From Metallumcola ferriviriculae (GTDB lineage: Bacteria; Bacillota; JADQBR01), in NCBI RefSeq assembly GCF_035573695.1, contig NZ_CP121694.1, forward strand, positions 2,580,501 through 2,644,500: DNA of 64,000 nucleotides, read 5' to 3'. The notes under the pieces were generated by a model. That model had not been told where the DNA came from. It did not search any database and worked only from the letters and a program-made list of their open reading frames with translations. Numbering within the stretch: position 1 is the first letter of the stretch; each line of letters starts with the position of its first letter. Below, piece by piece: positions 1 to 8,126 of the stretch. The position numbers were made by a program, and so were the translations under genes.

Positions 1-1333
1 CGGCTACGATAGCTATAGCATTTTTCTTTAACTGTTCCAACACACTCGCATAAGCAATCTTAAGTGAGTATTCTAGATTTCTTATTTTCGTTTTGCTTTC
101 TGCGCTGTGTTTAATCATATCAATTTCAGCTTTGATGCCGGCTAACGTTTGTTTTAATTCCTTTATTTTGCCGTAGTCCCGGGCCGCCAGCTGCACCACA
201 ATTTCCTTTTCATTCAAGTCAATTTTTTCCTGTAATGACGCTAACGCTGCTTTTGCCTCCTCCAATGACTTGGCAAAGCCATTGACATTGTCTAATTGGT
301 CATAATATTCCTTAGACCTTTCTTCCAAATCAATCCTCTTTAATCCTTTTTCGCAGTCGGCAATTTTGTTATTTTCAACCCGGAGCTTATCATCCATCTT
401 ATTTATTTCGTTTTTCAAAAAATAGTACATGCTGGCAATATTGCCTTCCATTTCTGCCTCGCTGTCCAGAGACTTTATCAAATCGTTAAGCTGATCCAAG
501 TACTCCTCTGTTTCACTTAGAAACCCTTGATACAGTTCCTTTTCATGGATAAACTGCTCGTTACTGATCATTTCTTCCACCAGATTTTCCAACATCAGTT
601 CCAGTTTCTTCTGGTCCCTTTCTTCCTTGTTGACTACCTTCTCGATAGTTTTCAAAATCCAATTATTCATCAATTGTTGAGAAGTCTTACATTTTTCAAA
701 GATTTCAATTACTCCGCCTTCAGATTCATTGATTTTTAAAATAATAGACTTCCACTCATCCGGAAATATGTTGTAACTTTCCAGTTCACCTCGATAATCC
801 ATACCCTCTTCGTCAGTAAATAATCTAACCCGACATTCTCTATCCTTTGCTTTTTCCGAAATCAGTTTTCTAGCATTTTTAAAATCTTCTATATATATTC
901 TTTCATTTAACTTTTTAATCAGCGCTATGTTTTCTATATCAAAAAGGTTTGATTCACGGTAATATGACGTGAATGTAAAATATTTGACGCTATTATTTAC
1001 TTCTTCATCCTGCTCTCTAACCTGGTGTTCCCTGTTGGTTAAACCGACACCCGTTAGCAAATATCCACCCTGTTCCTCCAGTTTCCACTCAATTAGCACA
1101 TACGTCGGCGTCTTCCTGCCTTTAAAGAAATCTTCCATTCTCCTGCCCATCAGTTTGGTCTTAGGTATTATCGGTTGAAGCAGTAATTGAACCAATACGC
1201 TTTTACCACCACCGTTTTTTAGGCTGAGCAGAGCATTCTCCCCCTGATAGAAAATAAAAATCTCATCGATAATATTTCTGTTATTGTTATTATAGGAAAA
1301 GTTGATTATTCTGACTCTATTTATTTGAGGCAT
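1..1333 (-). CDS. jetC: Wadjet JetC, SMC-like ATPase (N-terminal part, cut by window edge)
   Basis: The reading frame is open from an ATG at 1333 to the window edge (about 444 codons). It starts MPQINRVRIINFSYNN and has an ABC/SMC Walker A motif at about residues 40-48 (LKNGGGKSVLVQ). After about residue 250 it turns into a charged heptad-like coiled coil. The family (JetC/EptC/MksB-like) is the motor of Wadjet, which extrudes and recognises small circular DNA for cleavage. It overlaps jetB by 17 bp, implying translational coupling. The C-terminal half with Walker B and signature motifs is outside the window, so its integrity cannot be judged. The Wadjet call rests on this motif plus the three neighbouring Jet genes. 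Confidence 0.9.
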   Translation of the reverse strand, partial: MPQINRVRIINFSYNNNNRNIIDEIFIFYQGENALLSLKNGGGKSVLVQLLLQPIIPKTKLMGRRMEDFFKGRKTPTYVLIEWKLEEQGGYLLTGVGLTNREHQVREQDEEVNNSVKYFTFTSYYRESNLFDIENIALIKKLNERIYIEDFKNARKLISEKAKDRECRVRLFTDEEGMDYRGELESYNIFPDEWKSIILKINESEGGVIEIFEKCKTSQQLMNNWILKTIEKVVNKEERDQKKLELMLENLVEEMISNEQFIHEKELYQGFLSETEEYLDQLNDLIKSLDSEAEMEGNIASMYYFLKNEINKMDDKLRVENNKIADCEKGLKRIDLEERSKEYYDQLDNVNGFAKSLEEAKAALASLQEKIDLNEKEIVVQLAARDYGKIKELKQTLAGIKAEIDMIKHSAESKTKIRNLEYSLKIAYASVLEQLKKNAIAIVA

Positions 1334-2030
1334 TGTTACCCTCCTCAGTAAATATACTGTTGATTTCATCAATTCTGCTGTCGTTCAGAAAATAATAGGT
1401 CATCAAGTCATCTAATTTTTTTGTAGTCCTTATTTCCTGCTTATCTTCCATTAATCGAATCAGCTTTTCCTGCTCCAGCAAAGTGCATATTCTCAGTACG
1501 GTACCATGCTTTGTTGTTCTCTTATTCTCCTCATAAACGATCTTTTGGTTCCAAACTTCAGCAATTCTGATAAGGTTTATATTTAGGTCCTCTTCCGTTT
1601 CTATAACGTCCTCTTGATTGTTAGTAAGAATTGCTTCAAACCTTTGGTCCAGTTCGTCAATCAAAGCCATTACTCTGATAAATTCTCTCTGCTTCGGGTT
1701 TTTGTTCTTCCCACTATAGAATTTATATAAGATGAACATAGTAATATAATACGATAGGTACACGTCACTCAAACGGGCATTTGAACCGATCCATTCCCTA
1801 AAGTTCTTGTTTTTAAATCCCAATAAGCTGTTATCGTGATTAGGGAGAAGGTAGATGGTATTATTTATTTTGATGATCCTGCATTCCATTTCCTCTTCAA
1901 ATTCGCTGAGCACTTCCTGCACTTCCGAGTTTAAACATTCAATAAATAAATCGCTGTGAGCATCTCTGTCCAGCTGCCCATGCTCCAGTAACACTTTAAA
2001 TATCTCGATTGCGGTCCTAACGCTGCTCAT
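1317..2030 (-). CDS. jetB: Wadjet JetB (MukE/kite-like subunit)
   Basis: A 237-residue soluble, acidic protein between jetA and jetC, with the size and position of JetB, the kite-type winged-helix subunit that bridges the JetA kleisin. The ATG at 2030 lies inside the original 3' end of jetA (14-bp overlap), so the gene was probably translationally coupled to jetA. The 3' end overlaps jetC by 17 bp. No signal peptide or membrane segment is visible. The IS3 element inserted upstream (2134-3656, opposite orientation) now separates jetB and jetC from the jetDA part of the operon, so their transcription is likely reduced or altered. Family assignment is from context and length; no catalytic motif is expected. 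Confidence 0.8.
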   Translation of the reverse strand: MSSVRTAIEIFKVLLEHGQLDRDAHSDLFIECLNSEVQEVLSEFEEEMECRIIKINNTIYLLPNHDNSLLGFKNKNFREWIGSNARLSDVYLSYYITMFILYKFYSGKNKNPKQREFIRVMALIDELDQRFEAILTNNQEDVIETEEDLNINLIRIAEVWNQKIVYEENKRTTKHGTVLRICTLLEQEKLIRLMEDKQEIRTTKKLDDLMTYYFLNDSRIDEINSIFTEEGNNASNK

Positions 2031-2127
2031 CTTGTACTTCCACCCTTATCATAAAATTAGATACCTCTATTTTTTCGAGCACATGTAAATCTTCCTGAAT
2101 ACTTCTACTGATCTCTATTTCTATTAA
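2017..2127 (-). pseudogene. jetA: Severed 3' end of jetA (last 36 codons)
   Basis: On the minus strand, bases 2127 to 2017 read as 36 sense codons (first residues LIEIEISRS, last residues VQDEQR) followed by TAG. They are in exactly the frame that continues the truncated jetA at 3657 once the IS3 element is removed. The stop lies inside jetB, giving a 14-bp overlap typical of a tight operon. This stretch now has no start and is not translated as part of JetA. With it, JetA would be 538 residues instead of 502. The reconstruction is read directly from the sequence and is the same whichever target duplication is assumed. Confidence 0.88.
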
Positions 2128-2231
2128 ATCATATATAATGTACCCATGAATTCAGACAAAATTTTCGACAAACTAAGTGAACCTGATATAATAAACGGCA
2201 GGAAAACTGTCAGAAAGAAGGTTCATACAAA

Positions 2232-2567
2232 ATGGGAAGACGAAAATTTACAGCCGAATTCAAAACTAAAATCGTACTGGAGCTACTCAAAGAAGAAAAA
2301 CAGATCGGCGAACTAGCAGCCGAACATGAGTTAAGCCCCAATCAACTGCGCAACTGGAAAAAAGATTTTTTAGAGAATGCACCACAGGTGTTCTCACAAA
2401 GCAAGCAAGAAAAAGAGCTTCGTGCCCAAGAAAAAGCTTTGGACGAAGAAAGAACCGAATTAATGGCAAAAGTCGGTCAACTCACTATTGAGAATGACTG
2501 GCTCAAAAAAAAATCTAAAGAAGTTCTTGGGGTCGACTGGGAGAATAAGTCTGGTTTCAAAAAATAA
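2232..2567 (+). CDS. IS3-family transposase OrfA (copy 1)
   Basis: A 111-residue protein with an N-terminal helix-turn-helix (RRKFTAEFKTKIVLELL, then ELAAEHELSPNQLRNWKK) and a C-terminal leucine-zipper-like coiled coil ending near LTIENDWLKKKS. This is the HTH_Tnp_1 type OrfA that binds the element ends. A run of nine A residues at 2505-2513 lies in the overlap with orfB. The protein is identical in all three copies in this window, indicating recent spread. Confidence 0.92.
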   Translation: MGRRKFTAEFKTKIVLELLKEEKQIGELAAEHELSPNQLRNWKKDFLENAPQVFSQSKQEKELRAQEKALDEERTELMAKVGQLTIENDWLKKKSKEVLGVDWENKSGFKK

Positions 2568-3375
2568 CAAACTGCCGGTTAATCGGCAATGCCAGTTACT
2601 TGAGATCAATAGAACCAGTTTTTATTACACACCTAAAGAACCTGACAGAGAGCGCGAAAATATGATTAAAAACAGGCTTGATTACTGGCATACCAAGATG
2701 CCATATCTAGGGGTTAGGAAGCTTCGCAAAAAGCTACAGAATGAAGACCACATTAAGGTTGGCCGTAAGTTAATTAAACGCTATATGGACGAAATGGGAA
2801 TATATGCGGTCTATCCTAAACCCAACCTGTCAAAGCGTAATAAGCAGCACAAAATCTATCCTTACCTGTTAAGAAACCTAGATATTAATCGGGCAAACCA
2901 GGTTTGGGCCATTGACATTACCTACATTAAGATGGGCAGAAGTCATATGTATCTAACAGCCGTCATCGACTGGTATAGTCGTTACATAGTAGGCTGGGAA
3001 CTATCAGATACTTTGGACACCGCACCGGTGTTAGCAGCAGTTAAAGAAGCTATCAACAGATACGGCACGCCGGAAATTATCAACAGCGATCAGGGGTCTC
3101 AGTTCACAAGCGCTGATTACACAGAATATTTAAAGAGCGTGAACATCAGACAAAGCATGGACGGCAAGGCCCGTTGGATTGATAATGTTATCATAGAGCG
3201 ATGGTTTAGAAGTCTAAAAACCGAACAAATCTACACACATGAATATCTAACACCTAGAGACCTAAGGATCGGTATTAGAGAATATATCCAAGAATATAAT
3301 ATAGAACGGCCACATCAAACCCATGACTACCTAACTCCTCAAGAAGTCTATCTGGGGATAAGCAAGGCAGCTTAA
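2488..3375 (+). CDS. IS3-family transposase OrfB, DDE integrase (copy 1)
   Basis: The open frame of 295 codons encodes the rve integrase core. The first Asp is in WAIDITYIKMG, the second in INSDQGSQFTS, and the Glu in DNVIIERWFRSLK, giving an intact DDE triad. An HTH_21-like region (YLGVRKLRKKLQ) precedes the core. The frame is +1 (equivalently -2) relative to orfA, not the usual -1 of IS3 elements. A fusion would therefore need slippage on the A9 run at 2505-2513, or orfB is reinitiated. The apparent TTG start at 2488 is only the first possible start, not a proven one. The protein is identical in the three copies. Confidence 0.92.
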   Translation: MRMTGSKKNLKKFLGSTGRISLVSKNNKLPVNRQCQLLEINRTSFYYTPKEPDRERENMIKNRLDYWHTKMPYLGVRKLRKKLQNEDHIKVGRKLIKRYMDEMGIYAVYPKPNLSKRNKQHKIYPYLLRNLDINRANQVWAIDITYIKMGRSHMYLTAVIDWYSRYIVGWELSDTLDTAPVLAAVKEAINRYGTPEIINSDQGSQFTSADYTEYLKSVNIRQSMDGKARWIDNVIIERWFRSLKTEQIYTHEYLTPRDLRIGIREYIQEYNIERPHQTHDYLTPQEVYLGISKAA

Positions 3376-3653
3376 TAATAGCAAGACATATCGTATATCA
3401 AAGTCAAGTAGGCTGATGGATAGTGCCGCCATGTGGACAACCCTCCGCTACGCTCCAGGTTGACGCACAAGGCTTGGACAACAAAAACCGTGTTGTCCAC
3501 ACTCTCCACAGCCTCGGCGACTGGTCTAAAGTTTACGACGACGATAAAATCATTTCAAAAGAGGCAACTAATAGCATCGTTATTGCTGCTACTAAATGGG
3601 AATATCTGGTTCACTTAGAAAATTAAAATTTCTGTCTTGACAAGGGGGACACT

Positions 3654-5162
3654 TTAATCAGTGTCTTTAAGTATTTCGAATTTGTCGACACTTCGGACAT
3701 AATCATATTTATCCATCAATTGATACAAGCAATACTCCAGATTAAATTCTTCAGACAAGTTCATAACAACCTTGTCCCCCTGATTTCTCCATTCAGCCAG
3801 ATTAACCACACCGATATCATAAAGTTTCAGTAATGTGGTAAATATCATCCGTTCTTCAGTCAACCTATGAAAAAGATCCTGATCGTCCTCCAGCAAGCAG
3901 ATAATATCCTCTAACCGGCAAGCGCCATTATTTTTTAGGGCTTGTCTTAATAGGTAATCCAAAATTTCCACGTATATGACGTTCACTCTTTCAATTTTTT
4001 CCTGTTCATAATCCTCTGACAAATCTTCATCCTTAATGAAATCTTGTTTTTCCTCTTCCTCTAGCTTGATCATACCTTGCGGCTCATAGATACTTCTGAT
4101 GTTTATGTTTTTATAAACATTGGGCAAAAATAGCGGATTTACTAACTGCCAAAATCGCTCAACCTGCTCCACATTCTGCTCCATCTGTTTTAAGATAAAT
4201 TCCTCTAGATCGTACCTGTTTTCCATCCCATAGGCCAAAGAGTCTCCTATTGTATCAATGTAGAATTTTGATAAGCTTTGACGATTCAATATCAAATCCC
4301 TTTGCTCACTGAGAGTTGCTCTAATATTATAATTAATTTGCATTATTTCCGCCTGTGCCTTTTTGATACTTGCATCAAGATTTAGACTGGACTCATAGTC
4401 CAACCGCAGTTTTTCCTCAGATTTACGTGACATATCCATAACTTCACTTAACAAATCATACTCCTCATTTAATAAATCGTACGTACTGTTAATCAGTTTT
4501 TCGTACTGGCCAATGTCAGCCTCATGAATATTTTCTTTGATCTTCATCATAAATAATTGAATTTCTTTTTTCTTCTGACGTACCATTTGAATAAGATTTC
4601 GACTTTGATCATGCGCTTTTTTGAAGTTTTTCCGTTTAATCAATTCCTTTAACTTTAATTCCTCTATTGTCATTTGAATTTCTTGATCTACTTCTTTTGT
4701 TCGAAACAAGAAATCATAACCTTGATCAGTAAGGGCATAGGTAATCTTATAGCCGCCGTTTACTTCGTGCACATGATCCGCAATTAACCTGATGGTAATA
4801 TTTTTTCTGACATCATGCTCATAATCCACAGCTTGGAAGTGGTAGGCAATGCCTTCGTTTTGAAGAACGTTCTTGATGATATAATCAGTCAACTGATGCA
4901 ATTGATTATTGTCTAACTGCACGCCATAATATTTGGGAAGCATAGCCTCCAAAAATTTTAATATGTGTTCGCTATCGCAGTCGACGTCCTCTGATAGAGT
5001 TTTCTCCATAATATATAATAGCACTGAAAATACCAGATTAAGAAAATCATTATCGTCAAATAAGCGCTCCAGTTCCATGTTGCGATTCTTACGGTTAACG
5101 ATGGACTCAACAATGCCCACTATTTCCATCCTTTTTTCGAATCCACCTAAAAAACTAAACAT
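3654..5162 (-). CDS. jetA: Wadjet JetA, kleisin-like subunit, C-terminally truncated by IS3
   Basis: 502 codons starting with ATG at 5162, directly abutting the jetD stop. It has N-terminal winged-helix-like sequence, then a long helical/coiled-coil middle (about residues 170-300, many Lys/Glu/Gln heptads) and a C-terminal helical region rich in acidic residues. This matches the JetA (MukF/kleisin-like) family found in Wadjet. The stop codon TAA (3654-3656) is contributed by the right end of the IS3 element. The original last 36 codons are at 2017-2127. In kleisins the C-terminal winged-helix domain contacts the SMC head, so loss of the tail could weaken contact with JetC; that is inference. 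Confidence 0.88.
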   Translation of the reverse strand: MFSFLGGFEKRMEIVGIVESIVNRKNRNMELERLFDDNDFLNLVFSVLLYIMEKTLSEDVDCDSEHILKFLEAMLPKYYGVQLDNNQLHQLTDYIIKNVLQNEGIAYHFQAVDYEHDVRKNITIRLIADHVHEVNGGYKITYALTDQGYDFLFRTKEVDQEIQMTIEELKLKELIKRKNFKKAHDQSRNLIQMVRQKKKEIQLFMMKIKENIHEADIGQYEKLINSTYDLLNEEYDLLSEVMDMSRKSEEKLRLDYESSLNLDASIKKAQAEIMQINYNIRATLSEQRDLILNRQSLSKFYIDTIGDSLAYGMENRYDLEEFILKQMEQNVEQVERFWQLVNPLFLPNVYKNINIRSIYEPQGMIKLEEEEKQDFIKDEDLSEDYEQEKIERVNVIYVEILDYLLRQALKNNGACRLEDIICLLEDDQDLFHRLTEERMIFTTLLKLYDIGVVNLAEWRNQGDKVVMNLSEEFNLEYCLYQLMDKYDYVRSVDKFEILKDTD

Positions 5163-6188
5163 CTACCGCTTCAGTCCTTCCATCATTTTGCCTTTCAACA
5201 ATGGATAATTTAAAATTTCTTGGGGAATGTAAAGTCCATTGTCCAGAATAGCCTTTATCTCTTCGCTCTCCTGAACGGTAAAACTCTTTACAAACGCATT
5301 AATATCTACCTTTTTCTGGCCTAATTTTGTTCTAGGTAAACTATACTCTTTGGCTTCTACCAGCATCCATGAATAAAGCGCGGCGCAGAGATTTATATCA
5401 AGTTCCTTATTGTTCTCTAACACTGTTTGATAAATCTCTATGCCTTCATAGTCCAAATCACCAAAATAGTAATACCTATTAATACTTCCTGTCAATAAAT
5501 TGTCATATTCTTTCAATCTGTTGCGGCTGGTAATTTTCTTGCCTTCACCGTACAATAATACCTGGTAATTCCTAAACAACTGATTGAGTTTATTCTCCCG
5601 CATGATCTTGCGCAAACTAAACCATGTATCCTTATTCTCAACAATTAAGATATTCATTTCATTTTCATTAGAAAAGATATATTCGAAAAATGGTTCCGGG
5701 GTTTCATAAAAATTCAATAATGACAAATGCCAGTCATTATAATTGAAAATGCTTTTGATTATCGACTTATCCTTTAATAGCTTTTCCATCCCCCAAATCT
5801 GGAAAGATCTCTCATTCATAGACATCGGCTCTTTCAAACGGTCCGCATTTTCCCATAGAAAATTGCTTATCAGGTCAATTTCCCTTTTATATCTAACATA
5901 CATTTCCGGGTGCTTGGCGTATTTAGAATGATCAAACCAGGGATGAAGCAGTTTTATTTCCTCCAAAGCAGTTGAATAATCACTTTCGGGCTTAACTATC
6001 CAATATTTATTATAAAGTGACGGCCTTCTCCCATTCTTTCCGGCAGACTTGACCGGTGCTAAAATATTTTCTTCCACATATTGATAAACCAGCGCTGCGA
6101 AATCCTCATATTCCATCGGTCCCGCCAGCTGCATCATCCCATCAACTGTAATTCTTTTATGTTTTAGAGAAAAAAGCCTTTCTTTCAT
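5163..6188 (-). CDS. jetD: Wadjet JetD, Toprim-type nuclease subunit
   Basis: A 341-residue protein, first gene of the jet operon. The C-terminal half holds the TopoVI-A/Toprim-like signature YYYFGDLDYEGIEIYQT (about residues 238-254), whose acidic residues are the expected metal ligands. This is the DUF2220-type domain of JetD, the endonuclease that cuts circular DNA loaded by JetABC. Start ATG at 6188; stop TAG immediately precedes the jetA ATG. The D-A-B-C order differs from the A-B-C-D order of type I Wadjet, so this is probably a type II or III arrangement; I cannot assign the type without a profile search. Confidence 0.88.
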   Translation of the reverse strand: MKERLFSLKHKRITVDGMMQLAGPMEYEDFAALVYQYVEENILAPVKSAGKNGRRPSLYNKYWIVKPESDYSTALEEIKLLHPWFDHSKYAKHPEMYVRYKREIDLISNFLWENADRLKEPMSMNERSFQIWGMEKLLKDKSIIKSIFNYNDWHLSLLNFYETPEPFFEYIFSNENEMNILIVENKDTWFSLRKIMRENKLNQLFRNYQVLLYGEGKKITSRNRLKEYDNLLTGSINRYYYFGDLDYEGIEIYQTVLENNKELDINLCAALYSWMLVEAKEYSLPRTKLGQKKVDINAFVKSFTVQESEEIKAILDNGLYIPQEILNYPLLKGKMMEGLKR

Positions 6189-6674
6189 TATCTCTCACAC
6201 CTACTTAGTAAGTTAGCATATCTTCTGTTTCAATAGCCAATCTTTCACTTCAACCGAAAACATCTTAGCTTTTAGAAGCATTCATTTGAGAGCCGTCCCT
6301 AAATTTATAGATTCTAGAAGTACCCTGTAAACCCTTTTACTGTAAAATTTCAACCAATATTTCCGTTTCAAGAATATCTTTAGAAAATCCTCAATATCCG
6401 AATCTTTTTTGCACATAAAAATAGAAATAAGGTCCTGGGCTTTAGCCTCATCACTTATTTCTATTTTAGCTTCTTTAGCGAGATAACATTTTCTTCAATT
6501 TCAATTTACCTCGCCTCTCTATCTGAGAATATCATTATCTAGCGATGACTTTAACCCGGATAGGATAGTACTTTAGAAATAAGTGACACCCTGGTGTCAG
6601 GCACCAAGGTGTCACTTATTTTATCATTTGAGAACGTCAGGCTTCCCCTAACTCCCCTGATCCCTTTGTTACCA
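6189..6674. other. Intergenic region upstream of the Wadjet operon
   Basis: No intact gene. The minus strand from about 6500 to 6290 reads as a decayed coding stretch (ISDEAKAQDLIS, then CKKDSDIEDFLK) with stops and no start, which may be a remnant of an unidentified gene. The jetD promoter should lie just upstream of 6188, but no convincing -35/-10 pair was picked out. An inverted repeat at 6577-6621 is listed separately. Confidence 0.4.
6577..6621. repeat. Dispersed palindromic repeat, GTGTCAGGCACC variant
   Basis: Perfect outer arms AAATAAGTGACACC (6577-6590) and GGTGTCACTTATTT (6608-6621) surround the core GGTGTCAGGCACC. On RNA either strand folds into a long hairpin. It could terminate transcription of the downstream HEPN/MNT pair. 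Closely related copies are at 7732-7788 and 9486-9530, with a degenerate one near 8782. Confidence 0.85.
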
Positions 6675-7099
6675 TCAATGCAGTTTCTGGACATAATCGT
6701 ATACAAATTCGAGATATTGTTTATACAGCTTAAGTGTTTCGGCTATGCTGCTATAACTACACCGTCATCAATCTGTTCGTATTCATGAACAATTATATTT
6801 CTTTCTCCTGTGGAAGGCGCAATTTTGTTTGCAAAATCCAAAGAAAACATATTTAGCTTTGCCCCTTGGATAAAAGAGTCATAACTGTCCTGCGGCGGCG
6901 GATTACCAGCGTCGACCACAGTGTGAGCGTTGATATCAATAGCCACGTCAACAATTAGCTGTATTAACCTTTCTACCGTACGCCGGTTCTGAAAGTTATT
7001 AACATATTCTTCGAAAGACAAGTCTGCAAAGGTCGCTAATTCCCCCAGGTATTGCTTCATCTTTTGCAGCTTTCGCTGAATAACCTTTTTATCAACCAA
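6675..7099 (-). pseudogene. hepT: HepT-like HEPN toxin, frameshifted near the 3' end
   Basis: The reading frame from a TTG at 7099 gives 118 residues with the HEPN RNase motif RNIIVHEY (R-X4-H) near residue 102. It stops early after VVIAA. A shift of one frame at about 6746 continues with SIAETLKLYKQYLEF and ends at 6675, matching the expected length and C-terminal helix of HepT (about 140 residues). The catalytic motif is before the frameshift. The gene sits 21 bp downstream of the MNT-type nucleotidyltransferase 7121-7582, the usual type VII HEPN/MNT order reversed by strand. A sequencing error cannot be excluded. Confidence 0.75.
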
Positions 7100-7120
7100 C
7101 TAACTCACCACCAATTTCCC

Positions 7121-7582
7121 TTAATTTAATTCGCTTTGTAAATACCTACTTTCCAATTGGTAAAACAACCTAGCATCCTCGTGTTGGCGCAAGGCCAATG
7201 AAGCAAATTGTACAAATTCAGCGGCACTTTTCGCAAAGACAGGCTTCCCGGTCCGGGCTACCTGAAACCGCATAAAAGGCGCAGCGCGATTCAGAAAAAC
7301 CAAATCGACCTTTGAGGTTCCTAGAAAGGAATATAATTTCCTTGCAATTTCCCGCTTTAACTTTCCAGCATCCAACGTGCTTTTGGGATAACAGGCAGTT
7401 TCAAGGAGGATTGCCAGATCAATATCACTATCTTCCCGTGCAGCCCCCCGTACTTGGGAGCCAAAGAGTATTGCTAGCGTTATTTTGTTTTCAGCGCAAA
7501 AGGCGGCAAATTCTTCGCTGCCCAATTGATTTATAATACGACTAATAAGAGTTTGCACTTTTCCACTTATCTCCTTTGCCAT
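7121..7582 (-). CDS. mntA: MntA-like minimal nucleotidyltransferase (antitoxin of HEPN/MNT pair)
   Basis: A 153-residue protein. The polymerase-beta-type nucleotidyltransferase core is LAILFGSQVRGAAREDSDID (about residues 35-54): GSX10DXD with the two metal-binding Asp. A third acidic residue in VDLVFL follows at about residue 95. In this family MntA neutralises the HepT RNase by adding AMP groups to a Tyr near the HEPN active site; HepT here has the RNXXXHXY Tyr. It is followed by the HepT-like gene with a 21-bp gap. ATG start; no strong ribosome binding site is seen, possibly a leaderless or weakly expressed gene. Confidence 0.88.
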   Translation of the reverse strand: MAKEISGKVQTLISRIINQLGSEEFAAFCAENKITLAILFGSQVRGAAREDSDIDLAILLETACYPKSTLDAGKLKREIARKLYSFLGTSKVDLVFLNRAAPFMRFQVARTGKPVFAKSAAEFVQFASLALRQHEDARLFYQLESRYLQSELN

Positions 7583-7731
7583 TAAAAAAACATAGTATAC
7601 AACATTCCGTTAATCCGTCATTAGTTACCACTCAGCCTAATACTCAGCATCCTTTAACCTTATTTTACCATCTGAACCGGTAATGTCAAAAAAATAAATG
7701 CACCCTCGCTCCCTGATAATTATCCCTTTTA

Positions 7732-7788
7732 AAATAAGTGACACCCTGGTGTCAGGCACCGAGGTGTCACAAAGGTGTCACTTATTTT
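7732..7788. repeat. Dispersed palindromic repeat with internal stutter
   Basis: Same arms and core as the copy at 6577-6621 (AAATAAGTGACACC / GGTGTCACTTATTT, core GGTGTCAGGCACC), but the right arm GGTGTCAC is present twice, separated by AAA (7763-7780). This is the same kind of local reiteration seen beside the GTGCCTGGCAC copies further on. Confidence 0.85.
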
Positions 7789-7820
7789 ACCATTTAGAAC
7801 CAAAGGAAGCAGGAGAACCG

Positions 7821-8126
7821 TCAACCGTCCCCTTGCTTCCCGTATATTTCAATCCCATCACGTTCAATTTTTTGTCTAAGCTTTTCATTATTCAGCTGCT
7901 CCATAATAATCAAATCTGTTTTATAAATCCCTGCAGCCTCATCTAATTCATGCAAAAGTCCTGTTACCGATTCTCCATTTGTGTAAACAGCAATATCAAT
8001 GTCAGAATTATACTTGAAGTCGCCTTTTGCTCTTGAACCGAAAATCATGGCTTTATGAACTGTTTTATACCTACTTAATACAGAATTGATTTTTTTAATT
8101 ATTTTGTCTTCCAAACCAAATCTCAT
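7821..8126 (-). CDS. Nucleotidyltransferase domain protein (second MNT)
   Basis: A 101-residue minimal nucleotidyltransferase with MIFGSRAKGDFKYNSDIDIA (about residues 27-46) holding GS and the DXD metal ligands, and a third acidic position in TDLIIME. It overlaps the upstream HI0074-type gene by 4 bp (ATGA), so the two are co-translated. In this family the pair makes a heterodimer (catalytic plus substrate-binding subunit) resembling a toxin-antitoxin module. It lies on the minus strand downstream of its partner. Confidence 0.88.
   Translation of the reverse strand: MRFGLEDKIIKKINSVLSRYKTVHKAMIFGSRAKGDFKYNSDIDIAVYTNGESVTGLLHELDEAAGIYKTDLIIMEQLNNEKLRQKIERDGIEIYGKQGDG

Larger units (their letters stand above)
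2134..3656 (+). mobile_element. IS3-family insertion sequence, copy 1 (inside jetA)
   Basis: A 1523-bp element with the same boundaries as two other copies at 42008-43530 and 46785-48307. The left end is TATAATGTACCC and the right end GACACTTTA. The sub-terminal TGTACCC and reverse-complemented TGTCCCC form short inverted ends. It carries orfA and orfB and a non-conserved tail of about 280 bp. ATC appears at 2128-2130 and at 3657-3659, consistent with a 3-bp target duplication, but three extra bases (ATA, 2131-2133) separate the left copy from the consensus end. The element lies opposite to the jet operon. Its last bases supply the TAA that now ends jetA. Confidence 0.93.

Noticed and set aside
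3423-3626. A 67-residue accessory gene at the 3' end of each IS3 copy
   Set aside because: The frame has no recognisable domain and overlaps another open frame of similar length. It is repeated only because the whole IS is repeated. It is more likely non-coding tail.
7698-7946. 82-residue plus-strand ORF
   Set aside because: It crosses the palindrome at 7732-7788 and the opposite strand of the nucleotidyltransferase gene, so it is a chance frame.
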